Below, in pieces: positions 1 to 6,922 of a stretch of DNA of 10,316 nt (its first letter is position 1; each line of letters starts with the position of its first letter). The position numbers and the translations under genes are program-made. The stretch covers positions 1-10,316 of the forward strand of contig JAGMES010000152.1 of NCBI GenBank assembly GCA_023128035.1. Reading direction: 5' to 3'. The notes below the pieces were generated by a model that was not told the DNA's origin, did not search any database, and saw only the letters and a program-made list of their open reading frames with translations. The DNA is from Halanaerobiales bacterium. Its GTDB lineage: Bacteria > Bacillota_F > Halanaerobiia > DY22613.

Positions 1-2
1 AA

Positions 3-74
3 TACTTTACTTTACAGTTTGTTGCTCCTTATGAATTAAACACGACAAGAGGAAAATATCCACTTGCCGCATAA
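3..74 (+). CDS. Possible C-terminal tail of an unidentified protein (partial)
   Basis: The plus-strand frame opening at base 3 reads 23 sense codons and then TAA at 72-74. The peptide (ending TTRGKYPLAA) has balanced, protein-like composition, whereas the other two plus frames stop early and give leucine/cysteine-rich strings. The gene would begin to the left of the window and converge on the acetyltransferase ending at 110. I do not recognise the family from so short a tail. It could equally be a chance open frame in intergenic DNA; the 35 bases after the stop are T-rich but lack a convincing terminator hairpin. Confidence 0.3.
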   Translation, partial: YFTLQFVAPYELNTTRGKYPLAA

Positions 75-109
75 ATCCTAATCTTTTTAGTTTTTCGTTC
101 TTTAGAAAT

Positions 110-844
110 TTATAAAACTAAAATCTCTACTTCCTCTTCTTTGATATACTTCGTAAAACCTAAAGATTCAGCAATTTTTCCAGATCCAATATTCGTGATC
201 TCAAAACGATATTGTAATATTTTATCATTATCAATCCCCCATTTACAAAGGGCTCCCACAACAGTTTTACCAAGACCCTTTCCCCTGTACTCTGGATGAG
301 TCAGAACACCTATGTCTACAATATGATCACCCCAAAAAATAAAACTTGCTACCGCGACTAATTGATCCTCATAAAAGCAACCAAAAATAACCGGATGATC
401 AATTTCAACAAACGCATACTCTAATTCTCTTTTAGTACAAGCACCGTTTAAAATCTCAAGGTATTGATTATCTTTCTTATCTAACTGACGAATATTAAAT
501 TTTTTATCTAATGTCCCAAGAGAAAAATTTTCAGGAATTAGATAAGTTACATAGCCTGGTGTAAAAATAAAAACATTATCTTTTCCAAAAAACTCTTTCA
601 AATCACCAACCAAAATAGCTCTTGAAATTGAAGATTCCTCTATTAAACTTTTCACTTTATTTAAATAAAGCGGATCTACTGCTACTAATGAACAATCATC
701 CAAATAGCTAATATAAACCTTTTTTGAGCCTTCAAGATGATCTATTGAATTAACAATTGTACGTCCTTGAGCAATATCTTCAGGATTACAATTATAACGA
801 TTTGCCCAATACTCTTTTATCTCATGCTCAAATTTTTTATCCAT
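110..844 (-). CDS. GNAT family N-acetyltransferase with N-terminal extension
   Basis: A 244-residue protein whose C-terminal half (about residues 118-240) has the GNAT fold. It shows a beta-strand pair ending in IGVLTHPEYRGKGLG, with the acetyl-CoA pyrophosphate-binding R-x-x-G-x-G motif at 187-192 (RGKGLG), followed by the helix and the late ESLGF segment typical of GNATs. The first ~115 residues are an extra domain with no motif I recognise; this layout resembles the longer GNAT_acetyltransferase-type proteins rather than minimal RimI-like enzymes. No signal peptide or membrane segment is visible, so it is probably cytosolic. The substrate cannot be read from sequence. The start at ATG 844 is supported by an AGGTGAG ribosome-binding site that overlaps the end of the preceding glycosyltransferase gene 4 bp away, so the two are almost certainly co-transcribed. 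Confidence 0.85.
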   Translation of the reverse strand: MDKKFEHEIKEYWANRYNCNPEDIAQGRTIVNSIDHLEGSKKVYISYLDDCSLVAVDPLYLNKVKSLIEESSISRAILVGDLKEFFGKDNVFIFTPGYVTYLIPENFSLGTLDKKFNIRQLDKKDNQYLEILNGACTKRELEYAFVEIDHPVIFGCFYEDQLVAVASFIFWGDHIVDIGVLTHPEYRGKGLGKTVVGALCKWGIDNDKILQYRFEITNIGSGKIAESLGFTKYIKEEEVEILVL

Positions 845-848
845 AATC

Positions 849-2018
849 TCACCTATTCTTTGAATGGAAACGAATTATCTCTATGTAACGATCTTTTACC
901 TGGTTGACAATAGTTTCCCAATTTTCACTAATTGTATGTTGTGCATTTTCTCCGATTTGAGCTAATTTGCTCATATCTGAAGTAACTTCAAATATTTTTT
1001 TTGCATATATTTCAGGATCATTTTTCGTTAGATAGCCATTATAATTATTTTCAATTTGTTCAGCCACACTAGAACCCTCAATAACTACAGAAGGACATCC
1101 CATTGCAGCGGCCTCTTGAACAACGATCCCTCCAGTATCGTAAAGAGAAGGAAATAAAAACACATTAGCACGATGAAAAATTCCTTTGAGTAATTCTCGA
1201 TCTGTTATCATCCCCATAAATTGAACATTTTTTTCTATATTCAACTCATTAACTAATTGTTTTAAATCTGGCTCAGCATAACCTTTTCCCACAAAAATCA
1301 TTTTAAACTCTACTCCCATTTGTTTTAGACATTGCAATGAATGTAGAAGCATTTTTAAATTTTTCTGCCAAACTTGTTGGCCAACATAAAGAAAAACGAG
1401 TTCCTCTGGCTTAACTTTTAAATACTTATTAGAAAGTTCAATAGATTTTTTTGGATCATTAATAGGAACAAAATCTGTTCCATTATAAACCACATCCACT
1501 TTTCCTTTAAAACCATAATCTCTTAGAGTTTCTACAGCAGATTGGCTTACAGTCCACACATGATCAACTGAATTAAAAAAACGGATTACATTTTTAACTC
1601 CCAATCGAGCAAGAAGATCTATTTTTACTGCTTCTTTAAAATCATCATAAAACTTCGAATGGAAAGTTGCTACAATAGGGATTCCTCTTTTTCTAGCAAG
1701 GCTTAAAGCCAATTGACCAGAGCTAAAAGGACTATGAGCATGTACTAGATTAAACGGAATATTATTAACTCTTTTTTTGATTGAGAAATCCAATTTTGGA
1801 AGTCCGACTCGATAAGGTGGACGAACCACAAGGGGTAGAGATAAATAACGTAAAACCTGAAACTCCTCAACATCTATGTAACCTGGAAAGCTAGGAGTTA
1901 CCACATAACTTGTATCATCATTTTTATTCAACCAGTAAGCATAATTTTTAGTTACATTTGCAACTCCATCCATAACTGGAGGAAATGAGTCATTAAATTG
2001 ACCGGTGATTAACTTCAT
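849..2018 (-). CDS. Glycosyltransferase family 4 (GT-B), possible glycolipid or surface glycan synthesis
   Basis: A 389-residue retaining GT-B glycosyltransferase of the GT4/GT1-like class. The N-terminal Rossmann half carries the NDSFPPVMDGVA acceptor-side loop (9-20), HAHSPF (93-98) and the ATFHSKF segment (117-123). The C-terminal half has the VGKG sugar-nucleotide loop (243-246) and the SLYDTGG...QEAA signature (291-304). The usual E-x7-E motif appears as D294-x7-E302, a conservative change at the first acidic residue. The best functional analogy is the MgtA/diacylglycerol glucosyltransferase-type enzymes, acting at the inner membrane face on a lipid acceptor, but the donor and acceptor are not proven. 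ATG 2018 is chosen because AAAGGAGAGGG lies just upstream; an in-frame ATG at 2048 has no ribosome-binding site. It sits in front of a GNAT gene, forming a two-gene unit. Confidence 0.85.
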   Translation of the reverse strand: MKLITGQFNDSFPPVMDGVANVTKNYAYWLNKNDDTSYVVTPSFPGYIDVEEFQVLRYLSLPLVVRPPYRVGLPKLDFSIKKRVNNIPFNLVHAHSPFSSGQLALSLARKRGIPIVATFHSKFYDDFKEAVKIDLLARLGVKNVIRFFNSVDHVWTVSQSAVETLRDYGFKGKVDVVYNGTDFVPINDPKKSIELSNKYLKVKPEELVFLYVGQQVWQKNLKMLLHSLQCLKQMGVEFKMIFVGKGYAEPDLKQLVNELNIEKNVQFMGMITDRELLKGIFHRANVFLFPSLYDTGGIVVQEAAAMGCPSVVIEGSSVAEQIENNYNGYLTKNDPEIYAKKIFEVTSDMSKLAQIGENAQHTISENWETIVNQVKDRYIEIIRFHSKNR

Positions 2019-2118
2019 ATTCCCTCTCCTTTGCATAATTCTTATCACTTACTTAATAACTCACGACAGTACGCTTATAATTCCTCTTTCTGCAATAATT
2101 TTATCTTTTGAGTTAAGA
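2019..2118. other. Intergenic leader upstream of the glycosyltransferase; no clear signal
   Basis: About 100 AT-rich bases between the glycosyltransferase start and the IS200/IS605-like end. Apart from the ribosome-binding site next to 2018, I see no well-spaced -35/-10 pair on the minus strand (a TTGCAG and a TATAAG occur but only 10 bases apart). The promoter for the glycosyltransferase-GNAT pair must lie here or within the adjacent element unless there is read-through from rsfS. Confidence 0.4.
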
Positions 2119-2217
2119 CCCCCACTTCTATAAGTGGTGGGAATTGTTTTTAATCTTCAGTGGGGGTAGAATCCCCTACTGAAGCCCCGATGTTCAGCTT
2201 TAGCTGGACGAGTTCAC
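2119..2217 (+). mobile_element. Orphan IS200/IS605-type right end with omega-RNA-like hairpins
   Basis: Three hairpins follow one another on the plus strand. The first has CCACTT/AAGTGG with loop CTAT (2119-2140, one mismatch). The second is a 12-bp stem with one G.U pair, CTTCAGTGGGGG/CCCCTACTGAAG (2155-2184). The third is a 7-bp stem GTTCAGC/GCTGGAC with a TTTA loop (2192-2209). They end in GAGTTCAC. This succession is what I know from right ends of TnpB-encoding IS200/IS605 and IS1341-type elements, where the same DNA forms the scaffold of the TnpB guide (omega) RNA. No tnpA or tnpB borders it; upstream is only a host glycosyltransferase. It is therefore a solo end, a MITE-like derivative or a deletion relic. 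I could not define a left end. It abuts the rsfS terminator. Confidence 0.6.
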
Positions 2218-2225
2218 TAATAACG

Positions 2226-2268
2226 TAAAAAGCTTCTACATAAGTATCCTCTTACATAGAAGCTTTTA
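2226..2268 (-). terminator. Rho-independent terminator after rsfS
   Basis: Read on the minus strand, an 11-bp perfect stem (AAAAGCTTCTA with TAGAAGCTTTT) is extended by a 2x2 internal loop and a further 4 bp (TAAG/CTTA) closing a 6-base loop, followed by five T residues. It lies 16 bases after the rsfS stop and ends the nadD-yqeK-LCP-rsfS unit. The flanking A/T runs are nearly symmetrical, so some activity in the other direction is possible. Confidence 0.85.
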
Positions 2269-2283
2269 AAATTTATAAATATT

Positions 2284-2640
2284 TTAAATTGATAATGTCT
2301 CAACATGTTCAGCATCAGCCCAGAGACGTTCCAAATTATAATATTCTCTTTCCTGCTGACGGAAGATATGCACAACAAAGTCACTATAATCAAGAAGAGT
2401 CCAGATTCCTTCACGCTTTCCTTCCACTCTACGCGGAAAAACTCCCTTTTCCTCCAAACGATCTTCTACTTCGTTAGCAATCGCTTTAACCTGAACAGCT
2501 GTCTTACCACTACAAATTACAAAGTAATCTGATATAATGGAAATCTTAGAGATATCCAATGCTATCAAATCTAGCGCTTTCTTATCATCAGCAGCTTTAC
2601 AAGCCACCTGAACCAATTCTTTAATCTCGTTAACTGACAA
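2284..2640 (-). CDS. rsfS: Ribosomal silencing factor RsfS (Iojap/YbeB family)
   Basis: This 118-residue protein matches the RsfS/Iojap family over its full length. It has the central ISDYFVICSGKT strand-helix segment (about 36-47), the VEG..EG.W.LLDY.DFVVHIF core and the C-terminal REYYNLERLWADA signature (about 98-110). RsfS binds ribosomal protein uL14 on the 50S subunit and blocks subunit joining when nutrients are scarce. The start is an unusual TTG at 2640, fixed by AGGAGGGG six bases upstream and by absence of a better start. It is last in the nadD operon, 74 bp after the LCP gene, and that gap contains its own promoter. Position and family agree with the conserved Firmicutes order nadD-yqeK-(LCP)-rsfS. 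Confidence 0.96.
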   Translation of the reverse strand: MSVNEIKELVQVACKAADDKKALDLIALDISKISIISDYFVICSGKTAVQVKAIANEVEDRLEEKGVFPRRVEGKREGIWTLLDYSDFVVHIFRQQEREYYNLERLWADAEHVETLSI

Positions 2641-2676
2641 AGAATCCCCTCCTGTACTTTTTTCGTTTACTATAAT

Positions 2677-2705
2677 ATTATATTACAAGACCACAATAAT
2701 GGCAA
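2677..2705 (-). promoter_or_regulatory. Sigma-A-type promoter for rsfS
   Basis: On the minus strand TTGCCA (2705-2700) is followed after exactly 17 bases by a perfect TATAAT (2682-2677). It lies within the 74-bp gap after the LCP gene and about 37 bases before the rsfS TTG start. Both the hexamers and the spacing are close to consensus, so rsfS can probably be expressed independently of the upstream nadD promoter. Confidence 0.75.
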
Positions 2706-2714
2706 TATCATTTT

Positions 2715-3986
2715 TTAGGACTTACTAGATAAATCCTTCCCCACAATTACCAGAGCATCTAAATTTTCATAAGTGCTATCATTAGCATACGCAGATTCTT
2801 CAACAGGTATAACTTCTGCATTCATAATTTTTACCAATGTATTAATTTCATCAGTTATTTCATTGGTATAAACCACTACAGTCTTTTGATAGTTATAATG
2901 ATCAGCATTAGAAATTTTATTAACTCTAAAACCATGCAATTTTAAATCCCGAGAAACATCCAATGCTCCACGTGCTACTCCATTCCCATTGAAAATACCA
3001 ATTCGACATTTACTGTTAGCAATATATTCTTTACTTGCTATAATATCATTTACTAGTAACTCAGTTTTTTGTTGATCATGAATAAAATAAGAAATTCCGT
3101 TAACATAAGCAGGTTCACCAGGAATCTGTGCTGTTTTAATATTTTCACCTTTAATATCTTTCACTAATTTTGCAAGGTTCATCATATCTTTCAAGGACAT
3201 ATTAGTCTTAATACTATTGGTCAATTGAGAAATCAATTGAGGTATCTTTAAAATTGTCTCTGGATTGAGAAACTGATCAATTGCGGCATGAATAAATTTC
3301 TGTTGGCGCTCTATTCGCCCTAAATCAGCACTAATGTCATCTCGATAACGAACATATTGTATCGCTTTTTCACCATCTAATACTTGTTCACCTTTTTTAA
3401 GATGAATATGCAAATCACCTGCATTATCATCATAATCCATATCTTTTGCAATATTAATCTTAATCCCGCCTAATGTCTCAATTATTTCTGTAAAACCATT
3501 AAAATTAGTTGAAATATAATAGTCTACTGGAACACCTAAAAATTCCCTTATAGTAGACATAGCCAAATCAGCACCACCACTTGCATAGGCACTATTTACC
3601 TTAGAATGCAGGGTATGACCTGGAATTAACACCCGTGTATCACGTGGAATACTTACAATACCAGCAGCTTTTTTTTCTAAATCTAAACTTACCAACATCA
3701 TGACATCTGATCTTGGAGAGCCATTCACTTTTGAATCATAGCCAATCACCAAAATATTAACTTTAGAGATTGGTACAAGTTTATCACTGAAACTCGTAAA
3801 TTGTACCTTACCATAAAAAAAATCATATAAAAAATATGCAAATAATCCTGTGAATAGAATCATTATCGCAAGAATTACAGACATAACTACTTTCCATCTA
3901 CGTGTGTGCAAGTTACGTTTAGGATTTTGTCCATTCACTGCAGTGGAGCCTTTAAAATCAACTAGATCATTTCTTTCTTCCATCAT
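2715..3986 (-). CDS. LCP (LytR-CpsA-Psr) family cell-wall glycopolymer ligase with LytR_C domain
   Basis: A 423-residue membrane-anchored enzyme. A short cytoplasmic basic stretch precedes one transmembrane helix (about 33-56). The LCP domain (about 76-240) has the expected acidic/arginine residues: SD at 93-94, SIPRDTR at 112-118, YVRYRDD at 211-217 and GRIERQQ at 223-229. A C-terminal LytR_C domain follows (about 325-415, starting KCRIGIFNGNG). LCP proteins move lipid-linked glycopolymers such as teichoic acids onto peptidoglycan on the outer face of the membrane; the exact polymer is not evident here. The gene overlaps the end of yqeK by 20 bases and has AAAGGGTG just before ATG 3986; the adjacent ATG at 3983 is an equally possible start. 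The location between yqeK and rsfS is common in clostridia. Confidence 0.93.
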   Translation of the reverse strand: MMEERNDLVDFKGSTAVNGQNPKRNLHTRRWKVVMSVILAIMILFTGLFAYFLYDFFYGKVQFTSFSDKLVPISKVNILVIGYDSKVNGSPRSDVMMLVSLDLEKKAAGIVSIPRDTRVLIPGHTLHSKVNSAYASGGADLAMSTIREFLGVPVDYYISTNFNGFTEIIETLGGIKINIAKDMDYDDNAGDLHIHLKKGEQVLDGEKAIQYVRYRDDISADLGRIERQQKFIHAAIDQFLNPETILKIPQLISQLTNSIKTNMSLKDMMNLAKLVKDIKGENIKTAQIPGEPAYVNGISYFIHDQQKTELLVNDIIASKEYIANSKCRIGIFNGNGVARGALDVSRDLKLHGFRVNKISNADHYNYQKTVVVYTNEITDEINTLVKIMNAEVIPVEESAYANDSTYENLDALVIVGKDLSSKS

Positions 3987-4551
3987 TTTTCACCCTTTCT
4001 ATTAGAGCATTTCTCGTTTCAACTGTACGCAGATGAATCAAGTTATTTCTATTTATCTCATAAATAATCGTTCGTTCGGTTGCCATAATAATTGCCTGAT
4101 CAAGATCAATAAATGCAACTTCTCTTACTTCTTCAATTCCTGGACAATCTCTGTTTGGTTCAATATAATCTGCAAGAAAAATAATCTTGTCCAATAAAGT
4201 CATATCTGGAGTACCTGTAGTATGGTAACGGATTGCTCGCAAAATCGCTTCATCTTCTATACCAAAATCTTCTTTGGCAACCACAGCGCCAACTGGCCCG
4301 TGCAATAAAGCCTCTACTTCTCGTTCCATGTCATCTACTAATATATCAGAACTTTCCAACCGGTGCAAGAGGTTTAATTTGGATAAACATTTCGCAGAAT
4401 CATGGAGTAATGCTGCTAGTCTAGCTTGCTGGGTAGAAACACCATAATGTTCAGCTAACTGTATCGCTACCTTTACTACTCCAAGGGTATGTTGATAACG
4501 ACTAGAATCAAGCATCTGTTGTAATTTTACGCAAATATCATCATAAACCAT
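3967..4551 (-). CDS. yqeK: YqeK, bis(5'-nucleosyl)-tetraphosphatase (symmetrical), HD domain
   Basis: A 194-residue HD-superfamily phosphohydrolase. Metal-binding residues are visible in order: H21 (RYQHTLGV), H50-D51 (LLHDSAK), H84 (LLHGPVGA), H110 (IRYHTTG) and D128 (ADYIEPNR). This set is diagnostic of YqeK, a di-iron enzyme that splits Ap4A symmetrically into two ADP and so removes a by-product of aminoacyl-tRNA synthetases. It is cytosolic. ATG 4551 lies 3 bp after the nadD stop, with its AGAAGGAG ribosome-binding site inside the last codons of nadD, and its 3' end overlaps the LCP gene by 20 bases, so it is tightly coupled within the operon. Confidence 0.95.
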   Translation of the reverse strand: MVYDDICVKLQQMLDSSRYQHTLGVVKVAIQLAEHYGVSTQQARLAALLHDSAKCLSKLNLLHRLESSDILVDDMEREVEALLHGPVGAVVAKEDFGIEDEAILRAIRYHTTGTPDMTLLDKIIFLADYIEPNRDCPGIEEVREVAFIDLDQAIIMATERTIIYEINRNNLIHLRTVETRNALIERVKNDGRKK

Positions 4552-4554
4552 GAT

Positions 4555-5190
4555 TTAAACTCCTTCTGATTGATTTTTATGATACAATTTATTTTTTTTA
4601 ATATATGCCTCTGTAGTTGGATGAACTTGATATTTGATTGTTTGCCCTGATCTTACCCGATTTCTAATCATCGTAGAGGAAATGCCAATCCCAGGAGTTT
4701 CGAGGAGAAAAATCCTCTCCCTATTTTTTAAATAAAATTCTTTTTCCAATCCTTCAAAAGAATATCCAGGTCGAACAGAAGCTATAAAATAAGCAATCTC
4801 CAGTAAATTTTCTGGACTCTTCCATGTGTCAATCTCTACAATTGTATCTGCACCTGTAATAAAGTAAAGCCGATGATCTGGATATTTTTGATGAAAATAT
4901 TTTAAGGTATCAACAGTATAAGATGATCCCTCACGTTCTAATTCTACTCTAGAGACCGTAAATAATAGATTATCCATTGTAGCGAGAAGTACCATCTCGT
5001 ATCTCATTTCTGCAGGAATAATATCTTTGCCTATCTTATGTGGCGGAATTTTTGAGGGTATAAAAATTACCCGTTCTAAATTAAAATGATCGGCAGCACA
5101 TGCTGCTGTCACTAAATGACCATTATGTATAGGATCAAACGTCCCACCCATGATACCTATTGCTTTTTGTAAACCCTTTTCACCACCCAT
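4555..5190 (-). CDS. nadD: Nicotinate-nucleotide adenylyltransferase NadD
   Basis: A 211-residue nucleotidyltransferase of the HIGH superfamily, adding AMP to nicotinate mononucleotide to give deamido-NAD in the last shared part of NAD synthesis. It has GGTFDPIHNGH (15-25) with the HxGH-type site, FITGADT (110-116) for ribose/base contacts, and the late ISSTMIR (170-176) phosphate-binding motif. ATG 5190 is preceded by AGGGGG nine bases upstream and gives an N-terminal extension of about 12 residues relative to many homologues. The in-frame ATG just before GGTFDP lacks its own ribosome-binding site, so the longer form is preferred. It is first in the operon, directly behind a clear promoter. 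Confidence 0.96.
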   Translation of the reverse strand: MGGEKGLQKAIGIMGGTFDPIHNGHLVTAACAADHFNLERVIFIPSKIPPHKIGKDIIPAEMRYEMVLLATMDNLLFTVSRVELEREGSSYTVDTLKYFHQKYPDHRLYFITGADTIVEIDTWKSPENLLEIAYFIASVRPGYSFEGLEKEFYLKNRERIFLLETPGIGISSTMIRNRVRSGQTIKYQVHPTTEAYIKKNKLYHKNQSEGV

Positions 5191-5234
5191 AATTAAATCC
5201 CCCTGTTATAATCTTATCTATAATCATTAGTTTT

Positions 5235-5263
5235 ATTATACAACAAATTATTCCTTGAATCAA
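5235..5263 (-). promoter_or_regulatory. Sigma-A-type promoter of the nadD operon
   Basis: On the minus strand TTGATT (5263-5258), a 17-base spacer and a perfect TATAAT (5240-5235) lie about 45 bases before the nadD start codon. This is one of the two strongest promoter matches in the window and should drive nadD, yqeK and the LCP gene, with rsfS downstream. Confidence 0.8.
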
Positions 5264-5315
5264 AAGGGAATTAGTATTATTTGAACAATGTTATTTCTTT
5301 TTTTTATAGTGCTAA

Positions 5316-5702
5316 AGTACCACCAATCCTTATAAGCAACTGATTAACTATATTACTTATAAAGCAAAAAAATATGGATTAGAAGTAATGACTCAGGAAG
5401 AAAGCTATACATCAAAATGTAATGCTCTGGCATTTAAAGAAATAAGAAAACATGATGTCTATAAAGGAAAAAGAGTAAGCCGAGGAATGTTCCTATCTTC
5501 TACAGGAAAAATCATCAATGCGGATGTCAATGGAGCTCTAAATATCTTACGAAAATGTAAAGGCGACTTCTCCATTCAGGGAATAGTCAATAGAGATTGT
5601 GTGTTTCAGCCCAAAAGAAGTCTAGAAGATCAAACTTCTTTTGAAGTTCCCACTTCTAAGCAAAAGCGTAGGTGGCGAGTAGTTTCACCACCCCATCTTT
5701 GA
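5316..5702 (+). pseudogene. tnpB: TnpB (IS200/IS605 OrfB) remnant, C-terminal part only
   Basis: The open frame from 5316 to the TGA at 5700-5702 encodes about 128 residues that match only the end of TnpB. The match starts near YITYKAKKYGLEV (from about 5346), runs through EESYTSKCNALAF, YKGKRVSRGMF, and reaches INADVNGALNILRK (about 5511-5552), which holds the last RuvC-like catalytic Asp. Full TnpB proteins of this clade are roughly 370-420 residues, so the N-terminal wedge/REC region and the first two RuvC acidic residues are gone; the first in-frame ATG is 5388, inside the conserved domain. No tnpA is adjacent. Upstream there is a TTGAAC-18-TATAGT promoter-like pair (5281-5310), probably fortuitous. 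The stump faces the spore-protein gene with only 3 bases between the two stop codons. It cannot act as a nuclease. Confidence 0.88.
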
Positions 5703-5705
5703 TAC

Positions 5706-5924
5706 TCAAGCCTCCAATTTTTGGTCTTCTACCTTTCTTGCTTCTTCTCTCTTCATCTTACGAATTCTTTGAGTTATCAATCCGCCTAATCTGCCAGCCT
5801 CTTTAGCACTTAGACCACCCCAACCACATTTACGAACTTTTTCTGCTAAACCCATTTCATAGGCAACCTCTAATTTTATCTCTAATAAAGTTATATCATC
5901 TACAGTATATTTTCCTTTAGACAA
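5706..5924 (-). CDS. Small acid-soluble spore protein, alpha/beta type
   Basis: A 72-residue protein with the alpha/beta SASP layout. LEIKLEVAYEMGL (14-26) matches the first conserved helix that holds the germination-protease site (normally E-I/F-A, here E19-V20-A21). GWGGLSAKEAGRLGG (34-48) matches the second conserved block of clostridial members. These proteins coat and protect spore DNA and are degraded at germination. The start is TTG 5924, chosen because AGGGAGGTGG lies six bases upstream; the frame continues to a TTG at 5960 but that would put the ribosome-binding site inside the gene. Sporulation control by sigma-G is expected; a GAATA (6000-5996) followed by GGTATAA (5979-5973) is only a weak match. 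The C-terminal tail (KMKREEARKVEDQKLEA) is long and charged for the family. No terminator follows the stop. Confidence 0.85.
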   Translation of the reverse strand: MSKGKYTVDDITLLEIKLEVAYEMGLAEKVRKCGWGGLSAKEAGRLGGLITQRIRKMKREEARKVEDQKLEA

Positions 5925-6013
5925 ATATCCCACCTCCCTTTTTATTGGTATTCTTTGCAAAGGAAGATGGGTTTATACCTTTTAACTCAGTTGTCTATTC
6001 CAATTTTTACCTA

Positions 6014-6922
6014 CTAACCTTCAATATAAATCTTTTCTTCTATTGCATCATCAAATTTATCCGAATTCAAAGTAGTCAAATAAAGGCCAACCAGAATCAG
6101 AATTCCCCCGATTAGAGTAAACACTGGGGGTGTCTCTTTAAGTATTACCCATGCCAGCAGGGTAGCTACCACTGGCTCAACCAGCATGCTTGCTGAAACA
6201 ACTGATGCTTGTAAATATTTCAAGGCCCAGTTAAAGGATGTATGACCTACTAATGTTGGAACTAATGCTAACATAAACATACTAAACCAGGTGAGATTAT
6301 CAAACCCCACTAATGAAATCCCATAACTAAGGATATATATCAATAAAAAGATAGAACATATACCATAAACCATAAATATATAGATTCCTAGAGACATAGA
6401 CTGACGAAGATAACGACCACTTAAGAGATATCCTGCAGCCATCACTGAACCGATTAAAGCCATTAAATCACCATACAGATGGGTAGAACTCAAAGAAAGA
6501 TCACCTGCTCCAATAATTAAACTCCCCACACAAGATAGAGCAATACCGCACAGTAAAAAAAGGCCTGGTCGTTCTTTTAAAATAAATCTTCCTGCAATGG
6601 CTACAAAAATTGGCTGAGTTGTCACAAAAACTACAGAACTTGCCACACTCGTATGATCAAATGATGTAATCCAGAAAAAGAAATGTAATGCTAAAAAAAG
6701 TCCGCTTAAAATACAAAAGAAAATCTGCTTAGAAGTTAGCTTTTTTAATTCCTTGCCATACCGAAATAAAACAAAAGGAGACAAAATCAATGTAGCAATC
6801 CCCATTCGATAGAAAGCTATAACAGGAGCTGGGGCATCGGCAAGCCTAATAAAAATAGCTGCAAAGGAAACTGCGATAACTCCAAAGACAAGTGCTAGAT
6901 ATGGTGGAAACCTTAATTTCAT
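6014..6922 (-). CDS. EamA/DMT-superfamily transporter (ten transmembrane helices)
   Basis: A 302-residue integral membrane protein made of two EamA repeats (about residues 8-140 and 150-288), each of five hydrophobic helices. The first helix carries VSFAAIFIRLADAPAPVIAFYRM, a pattern typical of drug/metabolite permeases, and the second repeat ends with WVILKETPPVFTLIGGILILVGLYL, matching the duplicated LGE.P...GA.LI motif. Known members export amino acids, nucleosides or small metabolites; the substrate cannot be inferred. ATG 6922 overlaps the stop of the upstream acetyltransferase as ATGA, with G-rich AGAAGGGG as the ribosome-binding site, so the pair is translationally coupled. The cytoplasmic C-terminal tail is short and acidic. 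Confidence 0.92.
   Translation of the reverse strand: MKLRFPPYLALVFGVIAVSFAAIFIRLADAPAPVIAFYRMGIATLILSPFVLFRYGKELKKLTSKQIFFCILSGLFLALHFFFWITSFDHTSVASSVVFVTTQPIFVAIAGRFILKERPGLFLLCGIALSCVGSLIIGAGDLSLSSTHLYGDLMALIGSVMAAGYLLSGRYLRQSMSLGIYIFMVYGICSIFLLIYILSYGISLVGFDNLTWFSMFMLALVPTLVGHTSFNWALKYLQASVVSASMLVEPVVATLLAWVILKETPPVFTLIGGILILVGLYLTTLNSDKFDDAIEEKIYIEG

Noticed and set aside
85..123. 10-bp inverted repeat TTTTAGTTTT/AAAACTAAAA as a terminator
   Set aside because: Pure AT stem with a 19-base loop, partly inside the acetyltransferase coding end; too weak to be called.
2217..2414. 65-codon minus-strand frame over the end of rsfS
   Set aside because: It overlaps rsfS in another frame and runs through its terminator; no ribosome-binding site or protein-like motif.
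5281..5310. TTGAAC-18-TATAGT promoter on the plus strand
   Set aside because: It precedes only the TnpB stump in T-rich intergenic DNA; spacing is acceptable but there is no functional gene to support it.
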